NCBI GenBank assembly: GCA_026983855.1
Contig: JALSTE010000255.1
Coordinates: 1 to 14,432 of the forward strand
Length of the DNA: 14,432 bases
Reading direction: 5' to 3'
Origin: Acidimicrobiia bacterium
GTDB taxonomy: Bacteria > Actinomycetota > Acidimicrobiia > Acidimicrobiales > Poriferisodalaceae
In this document: one piece after another, positions 5,662 through 11,574 of the stretch
How the letters are laid out: each line of letters begins with the position of its first letter
Numbering within the stretch: the stretch's first letter is position 1
Notes under the pieces: model-generated
Database searches by the model: none
Told to the model about the DNA's origin: nothing
Seen by the model: only the letters and a program-made list of their open reading frames with translations
Program-made: the position numbers and the translations under genes

Positions 5662-7038
5662 ATGATCTTCGAACAGTTCTACCTGGAGTGTCTTTCCCAG
5701 GCGTCCTATCTCATCGGGGATCAGTCGACCGGCAGGGGGGTGGTGGTCGATCCCCGGCGCGACATCGACATCTACCTCGAGTCGGCCCGGGAGCACGGCC
5801 TCGAGATCGTGATGGCCATCGAGACCCACTTCCACGCCGACTTCCTCTCGGGCCATCTGGAACTGGCCGAGGCCACGGGGGCCGAGATCGGCATCGGCGC
5901 CGCCGGTGAGGCCCAATTCGAGCACCGGGCCCTCCACGACGGCGACAGGATCCCACTGGGAGACGTCGAGCTGGAGGTGAGGGAGACCCCGGGCCACACG
6001 CCGGAGTCCATCTCGGTCGTGGTGTGGGACAGCCCCGAAGCCACGGAGCCCTACGCGGTCCTCACCGGTGACACCCTCTTCATCGGGGACGTGGGGCGGC
6101 CGGACCTCCTGTCCTCGCTGGGTATGACGGCCGAGGAACTGGGCCGGAACCTCTATGAGTCGCTCAATGAGAAGATCCTCACCCTGCCGGACTCCACCCG
6201 CGTCTACCCGGGGCACGGTGCGGGTTCAGCGTGCGGCAAGAATCTGTCGACGGAAACCTGGTCGACGATCGGGGAGCAGCGCCGGACCAACTACGCACTG
6301 CAATTCGAGGACGCCGACGATTTCGTGGCCGCGGTGACCGAGGGACAACCCCCGGCGCCGGGCTATTTCGTGTACGACGCCATCCTGAACCGCAAGCGGA
6401 GATCGGTGTTCCACGAGTCCGAGGCCCCGACCCCGATGTCCCTCGAGGAGACCCTGGCGGCCATGGCCGACGGCACGGTACTCATCGACACCCGGGATCC
6501 GGCCGTCTTCGCCCAGGGACACCTCGTGGGAGCGGTGAACGTCGGTCTGGAGGGTCGCTTCGCGGAGTACGCCGGAAGTGTGGTCAGTCCCGACCAGTCC
6601 ATCGTCCTCACCGGGGAACCCGGGTCCGAGGTCGAGGCCCGGGTGAGATTGGGTCGCATCGGATTCGACAACGTGTCGGGCCACCTACCCGATCTGGAGC
6701 GGCATCTTGTCGAGCATCCCGAACTCTCGCGACGGGCCTCGCGTCTCACGGCGGATGATCTGAGGGAACGACTTGGATCCGATGACCTGCAGCTACTCGA
6801 CGTGCGCAACGTGGGTGAGACGGGGGTGGGTGTCATCGGCGAAGCGATCGTGATCCCCGTGGCCCAACTCCCCGGACGGCTCGAGGAGCTGGATCCGGGG
6901 CGCCCCACGCTCGTGTACTGCGCCGGTGGCTACCGCAGCTCCATCGCCGCCAGCATCCTGAAGGCCCGGGGCTTCGTCGACGTCTCCGATCTCATCGGTG
7001 GCTACGACGCCTGGGTCGGCTCCCCGGCATCGGTCTGA
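5662..7038 (+). CDS. Persulfide dioxygenase-rhodanese fusion, CstB-like (copy 1)
   Basis: This 458-residue enzyme combines an ETHE1-type metallo-beta-lactamase persulfide dioxygenase with two rhodanese modules, the architecture of Staphylococcus aureus CstB. The MBL domain (about 1-240) has H56-x-H58-x-D60, H112 (TPGHTPES), D137 (TGDTLFIGDVGRPD) and H185 (PGHGAGS); H56, H112 and D137 fit the non-haem iron triad. C191 matches the extra cysteine of the CstB MBL domain. The middle rhodanese (about 258-350) has TGEPG in place of the catalytic loop and is inactive. The C-terminal one (about 362-455) has C420-AGGYRS and should be active. The reaction would be oxidation of persulfide to sulfite, with transfer of a second sulfur giving thiosulfate, in the cytoplasm. 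GAGGGG lies upstream of the ATG. It has its own promoter with an overlapping operator. A close paralogue lies beyond the SQR gene. Confidence 0.93.
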   Translation: MIFEQFYLECLSQASYLIGDQSTGRGVVVDPRRDIDIYLESAREHGLEIVMAIETHFHADFLSGHLELAEATGAEIGIGAAGEAQFEHRALHDGDRIPLGDVELEVRETPGHTPESISVVVWDSPEATEPYAVLTGDTLFIGDVGRPDLLSSLGMTAEELGRNLYESLNEKILTLPDSTRVYPGHGAGSACGKNLSTETWSTIGEQRRTNYALQFEDADDFVAAVTEGQPPAPGYFVYDAILNRKRRSVFHESEAPTPMSLEETLAAMADGTVLIDTRDPAVFAQGHLVGAVNVGLEGRFAEYAGSVVSPDQSIVLTGEPGSEVEARVRLGRIGFDNVSGHLPDLERHLVEHPELSRRASRLTADDLRERLGSDDLQLLDVRNVGETGVGVIGEAIVIPVAQLPGRLEELDPGRPTLVYCAGGYRSSIAASILKARGFVDVSDLIGGYDAWVGSPASV

Positions 7039-7047
7039 GGATGGTCG

Positions 7048-7076
7048 TTGACGGGACGAGGAATACTCCGTACATT
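7048..7076 (+). promoter_or_regulatory. Promoter of the SQR gene with embedded half-operator (candidate 4)
   Basis: TTGACG (7048-7053), a 17-base spacer and TACATT (7071-7076) form a good primary-sigma promoter. The -10 element lies inside TCCGTACATT (7067-7076), the exact inverse of the site at 4721-4730, containing the shared half-site CGTACAT. Transcription would begin near 7083 and leave a leader of about 195 bases. Confidence 0.55.
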
Positions 7077-7085
7077 TGGCGGGGC

Positions 7086-7101
7086 TGTGACCCCGATCAC
7101 A
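7086..7101. promoter_or_regulatory. Perfect CRP/FNR-type palindrome in the SQR leader
   Basis: TGTGA-CCCCGA-TCACA matches the TGTGA-N6-TCACA consensus of Crp/Fnr-superfamily regulators (Crp, actinobacterial GlxR) at all ten conserved positions. It lies at or just after the predicted transcription start, where binding would repress. Confidence 0.55.
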
Positions 7102-7198
7102 CTGAGGGTAGGGGGGCATCCCTTGCGGACCCGGGGTCACCGAACCGGATTCGGAACGTGATCGGCCCGGCCGGGGCGGGAGCAGGACAGTTCTAGAG

Positions 7199-7223
7199 GG
7201 GCCCGGGTCCTGAGTCCGGGCCC
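7199..7223 (+). repeat. Strong leader hairpin before the SQR gene
   Basis: GGGCCCGG (7199-7206) pairs perfectly with CCGGGCCC (7216-7223) around a nine-base loop. It ends 53 bases before the SQR start and has no T tract, so it could stabilise the mRNA or attenuate transcription. Function is unknown. Confidence 0.5.
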
Positions 7224-7276
7224 GGAACCAACAAGGGAACCGGTCGGCGTCGAAGCCGGCCAGTGGGGAGACAACA

Positions 7277-8479
7277 ATGGCGACAGATCAACATCACCGG
7301 GTCGTGATCGTGGGCGGCGGTGCCGCCGGGATCACGGTGGCGGCCCGTCTCGGTCGGGCCCACGTCGACGACGTGGCGATCATCGAACCATCCGACAAGC
7401 ACTTCTACCACCCGTACTGGACCCTGGTCGGGGGAGGCATCGTCAAGGCCGAGAAGAGCCGTCGCACCGAGGCCTCGGTGATGCCCAAGAAGGCCACCTG
7501 GATCAAGGACGCGGCGGAGTCATTCGACCCGGAGAACAACACCGTGGGCACCGCCGGGGGTAAGACCATCGGGTACGACGTCCTGGTCGTCTGCCCCGGG
7601 ATCCAACTCGACTTCGACCGCACACCGGGGCTGCCCGAGACCCTGGGCAAGAACAACGTCTCCACCAACTACGAGTACGACATGGCCCCCCGCACCTGGG
7701 AGTTCATCCGGGGGATGACGAAGGGCACAGCGGTGTTCACCATGCCCGGTGGGCCGATCAAGTGCGCCGGTGCCCCCCAGAAGATCGCCTACCTGGCGTC
7801 CGACTACTGGCGGGAGCAGGGCGTTCTCAAAGACATCGACGTGCACCTGGTCCTACCGACCCCGGGAATGTTCGGGGTCAAGGAGTTCTCCGACGTCCTG
7901 GACCAGGTGGTGGCCCGCTACGGGATCAACGTCCACTTCAACTCCGAGATGACGTCCATAGACGGCGACGCCCGCAAACTGGTGATAACCGACCACGCCA
8001 ACGACGACTCCACCACCGAGCTGGACTTCGACATGGTTCACGCCACGCCCCACCAGTCCGCTCCGGACTGGATCAAGTCCAGCCCCCTGTCCACCGGCGA
8101 CGCCAACGGTTACGTCGACGTGGACAAGTTCACCCACCAGCACGTGCGGTACCCCAACATCTTCTCCCTCGGTGACGCCGGCAGCACCCCGAACTCCAAG
8201 ACCGGGGCGGCGGTTCGCAAGCAGGCCCCGGTGGTCACCGAGAACGTCAAGGCCGTCCTGGCCTCACAGACGCCGGGGGCCAAGTACAAGGGGTACGCCT
8301 CCTGTCCGCTCACCACATCACGTCACAAGATGCTCCTGGCCGAGTTCGACTACTCGGGTCAGGCCGCTCCCTCGATACCCCTGATCAACACCAAGAAGGA
8401 GCGCAGGGACATGTGGTACCTCAAGAAGTACGGCCTGCCCTTCCTCTACTGGAATTTCATGCTCAAGGGCCGGGCCTGA
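7277..8479 (+). CDS. sqr: Sulfide:quinone oxidoreductase, type II
   Basis: This 400-residue FAD enzyme oxidises sulfide to sulfane sulfur and reduces membrane quinone. The N-terminal dinucleotide-binding motif VVIVGGGAAGITVA covers residues 9-22, followed by the SQR-typical KHFYHPYWTLVGGG (41-54). The two redox cysteines are C163 (GGPIKCAGAPQK) and C343 (YASCPLTTSRHKML), the spacing of mitochondrial-type SQR. The second FAD motif IFSLGDAGSTPNSKTGAA spans 295-312. The C-terminus (YLKKYGLPFLYWNFMLKG) is amphipathic and fits membrane attachment. GGGGAG six bases before the ATG supports the start. There is no signal peptide, so it works from the cytoplasmic face and would hand persulfide to the flanking dioxygenases. 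It has its own promoter, a Crp/Fnr-type palindrome and a leader hairpin. C106 is a third, unconserved cysteine. Identification is secure. Confidence 0.95.
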   Translation: MATDQHHRVVIVGGGAAGITVAARLGRAHVDDVAIIEPSDKHFYHPYWTLVGGGIVKAEKSRRTEASVMPKKATWIKDAAESFDPENNTVGTAGGKTIGYDVLVVCPGIQLDFDRTPGLPETLGKNNVSTNYEYDMAPRTWEFIRGMTKGTAVFTMPGGPIKCAGAPQKIAYLASDYWREQGVLKDIDVHLVLPTPGMFGVKEFSDVLDQVVARYGINVHFNSEMTSIDGDARKLVITDHANDDSTTELDFDMVHATPHQSAPDWIKSSPLSTGDANGYVDVDKFTHQHVRYPNIFSLGDAGSTPNSKTGAAVRKQAPVVTENVKAVLASQTPGAKYKGYASCPLTTSRHKMLLAEFDYSGQAAPSIPLINTKKERRDMWYLKKYGLPFLYWNFMLKGRA

Positions 8480-8570
8480 CCGGAGCCGGTGCCCAGTGAC
8501 CCTCGCGCCCGGGCGACGACGCCGGTCACCGACCCCGGCCGCGAAGTCGGTCGACGGTCCTCAGTGTCAG

Positions 8571-8606
8571 CGGATCACGTGCCGATGGACACTGCGAGGT
8601 GATCCG
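8571..8606 (+). promoter_or_regulatory. Inverted repeat that can mask the ribosome site of dioxygenase copy 2
   Basis: CGGATCAC (8571-8578) is the exact complement of GTGATCCG (8599-8606), 20 bases apart. The right arm overlaps the Shine-Dalgarno GAGGTG (8596-8601) and ends two bases before the ATG at 8609. If the mRNA folds this way, translation initiation would be reduced. It could equally be a protein-binding site. No ATGTACG motif is present here. Confidence 0.4.
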
Positions 8607-8608
8607 AC

Positions 8609-10030
8609 ATGATCTTTGAACAGCACTATCTGGACTGTCTTTCCCAGGCCTCGTACCTGATCGGGGATGAGGGGACCCACCGGGCCGTCGTGGTCGATCC
8701 CCGGCGGGACATAGGGGTGTACCTGGAGTCCGCCGCCGAACAGGGCCTGGAGATCGTGGGGGTGGCCGTGACCCATTTCCACGCCGACTTCCTCTCCGGG
8801 CACCTGGAGCTGGCAACGGCCACCGGGGCCGAGATATGGCTCGGTCCCGGGGCCGAACCGGAGTTCGAGGCCCGGGTTCTGACCGATGGGGAGAGGATCG
8901 TGCTGGGCGACGTGGTGCTGGAGATCCTCCACACACCGGGACACACCCCCGAATCGATCACCATCGCGGTCTGGGAATCGGAGTCGGCTCCCGCCCCCTA
9001 CGGGATACTCACCGGCGACACCCTCTTCATCGGGGACGTGGGACGGCCCGATCTGCAGTCCTCCTTGGGCTACTCGGCGGAGGATCTCGGACGCCAGCTC
9101 TTCACCTCCCTGAGGGACAAGATCCTCCCCCTGCCCGATGAGACCCGGGTCTTCCCCGGGCACGGGGCCGGATCCTCCTGTGGGAAGAACATGTCCACCG
9201 AGACCTGGTCGACCCTCGGAGATCAGCGTCGAACCAACTACGCCCTGAAGTTCGACGAGGCCGACGACTTCGTGGCCGCGGTCACCGACGGCCTTCGTGC
9301 CGCCCCCGCATACTTCAGCTACGACGCCATGCTCAACCGCCAGGCCCACCGCCTCTTCGATGAGAGGGAACGACCCCCGGCCCTGGACTTCGACGCCCTG
9401 ATGGAGAGCCAGAACCAGGGGGCCTTCGTCCTGGACACCCGTGACGCCGACGCCTTCGCCGAGGCCCATCTCTTCCGGTCCATCAACGTGGGGCTGGAGG
9501 GCCGCTACGCCGAGTTCGCCGGCGGGGTGATCGATCCCGGACACGCCATGATCCTCATCACCGAGCCGGGTTACGAGACCGAGGCGGCGATACGACTGGC
9601 CCGGATCGGTTTCGACTACGTCGTCGGCTTCCTCGACGACTACAAGGCGGTCTTCGAGGCCCATCCCGAGCTTGTGGTGCGAACCGCCCGCCTCAGCGTG
9701 GCCGGACTGGACAAGGCCCGGGCGGCCGCCCCCGACCTGGTGATCCTCGACGTGAGAAACCCCGCCGAGGTGGAGCAGGGGGTCATACCGGGCGCCGTCC
9801 ACATACCCCTGCCCCATCTGAACTCCCTGATCGACGAGCTGGATCCGTCCCGGCCCACCGTCGTGTACTGCGCCGGGGGCTATCGCAGTTCCATAGCCGT
9901 GTCCCGCCTCTGCCGGGCCGGATTCCGCAAGGTCGTCGAGCTGCACGGTGGCTACGACCGCTGGGTCCAGACCGCTGGACGGACCGATGATCCCCATCTC
10001 AAGAAGAAACGAGAGCCTGCCACTCCATGA
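8609..10030 (+). CDS. Persulfide dioxygenase-rhodanese fusion, CstB-like (copy 2)
   Basis: A 473-residue paralogue of the fusion encoded before the SQR gene, with the same order of domains; 46 of the first 60 residues are identical. The MBL domain keeps H56-x-H58-x-D60, H112, D137, H185 and C191. The middle rhodanese has ITEPG in place of the catalytic loop and is inactive. The last rhodanese has C421-AGGYRS. A charged tail (KKKREPATP) extends beyond the first copy. It should oxidise persulfide to sulfite. Its stop overlaps the next start (ATGA, 10027-10030), so it is translationally coupled to the FeS-NrfD subunit of the putative sulfite dehydrogenase; this would make the sulfite producer and consumer together. 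Unlike the first copy it has no visible operator, but a hairpin can cover its ribosome site. Identification is strong; the division of labour between copies is unknown. Confidence 0.93.
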   Translation: MIFEQHYLDCLSQASYLIGDEGTHRAVVVDPRRDIGVYLESAAEQGLEIVGVAVTHFHADFLSGHLELATATGAEIWLGPGAEPEFEARVLTDGERIVLGDVVLEILHTPGHTPESITIAVWESESAPAPYGILTGDTLFIGDVGRPDLQSSLGYSAEDLGRQLFTSLRDKILPLPDETRVFPGHGAGSSCGKNMSTETWSTLGDQRRTNYALKFDEADDFVAAVTDGLRAAPAYFSYDAMLNRQAHRLFDERERPPALDFDALMESQNQGAFVLDTRDADAFAEAHLFRSINVGLEGRYAEFAGGVIDPGHAMILITEPGYETEAAIRLARIGFDYVVGFLDDYKAVFEAHPELVVRTARLSVAGLDKARAAAPDLVILDVRNPAEVEQGVIPGAVHIPLPHLNSLIDELDPSRPTVVYCAGGYRSSIAVSRLCRAGFRKVVELHGGYDRWVQTAGRTDDPHLKKKREPATP

Positions 10031-11556
10031 CCCGCCTTGGATTCCTTCTCGACTCCGATTCATGTATCGGTTGCCACGCCTGCACCGTGGCCTGCAAGTC
10101 CGAACACGATGTGCCCATAGGGGTTAACCGCACCTGGGTGAAGTACATCGAGACGGGATCCTTCCCCAACGTGAGCCGGCACTTCTCGGTCATGAGGTGC
10201 AACCACTGCGAGGATGCTCCGTGCATGACGATCTGTCCGACGTCGGCCCTGTTCCGCGCCGACAACGGTGTGGTCGACTTCGACACCTCTCTGTGCATCG
10301 GATGCAAGGGGTGCATGAACGCGTGTCCCTACGACGCCCTGTACGTGAACCCGGCCACCAACACCATCAACAAGTGCAATTTCTGCAACCACCGTATCGA
10401 AGTGGGGTTGGAGCCCTCCTGTGTGCTGGTCTGCCCGACCCACGCCATCGTCGTCGGCGACCTGGACGATCCGACCTCCTCCCTGTCGGCCCTCATCGCC
10501 CGCAATGACGTGGCCGTTCGGGCCCCCGAGCAGAACACCAAGCCCAAGGTCTTCTACCGCGGCGCCAGCCAGGCGTCGCTGGACCCCCTGCGCACCCGCA
10601 TCGCCGACGACGGGATGATCTGGGCCGACACCACCCCCGACCACCCGACGATCCCCACCGGCGTGGATCCCGCCGATCCGGGCATCGTGGCCCGCACCGC
10701 CTACACCACCACCCACCCGATGACCTGGAAGGAAAAGGTCTCGGGCTACCTGGTGACCAAGGCCATAGCCGGGGGCACGATGATGGTCGCCGCCCTCCTG
10801 GTCCTGCTCGGGTGGGGTGACGCGCAGGCCGCCGTGGGTGTGGTTCCCCCGATGATCGCCGGGGTCTTCCTGGCCCTCACCGGGGTGCTGCTCGTGGCCG
10901 ACCTGAAACAGCCGGCACGGTTCCACTACCTGCTGACCCGCTCCAACAACAGTTCCTGGCTGGTCAGGGGGGCCTGGGTGTTGATGGTGTTCGCCGTCCT
11001 CACCGCCGCCTGGTGGGTGGCCGGTCTGGCCGACGCCGGCGGAGCGCTCAAGGTGCTGCTGGTGCCCACCGCCCTGGCCGGAGCGGCCGCCGCCGGCTAC
11101 ACGGCGTACCTGTTCGCCCAGTGCCAGGGCCGGGACCTCTGGCAGACGCCTCTTCTACTGCCGGTGCTCCTGGCTCAGGCGGTGACCGCAGGTGGGGCGG
11201 TGTTCGCCATCATGGACCTCTTCATGGACGTTCCCGCCCCCACCGCCGTCAGGTGGTGTCTCCTGGGTGGGGTGCTGGCCGTGGCCGGGCTGGTGGCCAC
11301 CGAATTGACGGCCTCGGGCACCCGGCACGTCGAGATGGCCGTTCGGTCCATGACCCACGGGGCCTACGCCACCCGTTTCTGGTGGGGAGGGGTGCTGCTG
11401 GGCATGGTGGTACCGGCGGCCCTGGTGACGATCACCCTGGTCGGCGGTATCGACTCACCCGCTCTCCCGGCCCTGGCGGGTCTCTCCGCCCTGGTCGGCC
11501 TCCTCGCCTATGAAGATGCATTCGTCCGGGCCGGTCAGTCCGTCCCTCTGAGCTGA
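10027..11556 (+). CDS. Fused four-cluster ferredoxin and NrfD-type membrane anchor (SoeB-SoeC-like)
   Basis: This 509-residue protein joins the electron-transfer and membrane subunits that are separate in most DMSO-reductase-family complexes. Residues 1-150 hold sixteen cysteines in four [4Fe-4S] sets: C13/16/19/23, C58/61/66/70, C90/93/96/100 and C117/120/132/136. A linker with NTKPKVFYRGA (about 176-186) follows. From about 240 to 500 there are roughly eight hydrophobic helices, as in NrfD/PsrC/SoeC, which exchange electrons with quinone. No signal peptide precedes the cluster domain, so it faces the cytoplasm. The start overlaps the preceding dioxygenase stop, and the molybdoenzyme begins 18 bases after this gene. 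It should carry electrons from the molybdenum subunit to the quinone pool. The fusion point is clean with no frame disturbance. PsrBC-like reductase function is the alternative. Confidence 0.9.
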   Translation: MTRLGFLLDSDSCIGCHACTVACKSEHDVPIGVNRTWVKYIETGSFPNVSRHFSVMRCNHCEDAPCMTICPTSALFRADNGVVDFDTSLCIGCKGCMNACPYDALYVNPATNTINKCNFCNHRIEVGLEPSCVLVCPTHAIVVGDLDDPTSSLSALIARNDVAVRAPEQNTKPKVFYRGASQASLDPLRTRIADDGMIWADTTPDHPTIPTGVDPADPGIVARTAYTTTHPMTWKEKVSGYLVTKAIAGGTMMVAALLVLLGWGDAQAAVGVVPPMIAGVFLALTGVLLVADLKQPARFHYLLTRSNNSSWLVRGAWVLMVFAVLTAAWWVAGLADAGGALKVLLVPTALAGAAAAGYTAYLFAQCQGRDLWQTPLLLPVLLAQAVTAGGAVFAIMDLFMDVPAPTAVRWCLLGGVLAVAGLVATELTASGTRHVEMAVRSMTHGAYATRFWWGGVLLGMVVPAALVTITLVGGIDSPALPALAGLSALVGLLAYEDAFVRAGQSVPLS

Positions 11557-11574
11557 ACCACGAGGACAATCACC

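Noticed and set aside
8567..10063. A 498-codon minus-strand frame opposite dioxygenase copy 2
   Set aside because: Antisense shadow of a conserved enzyme gene, with low-complexity Gly/Val/Asp-rich translation and no motif.
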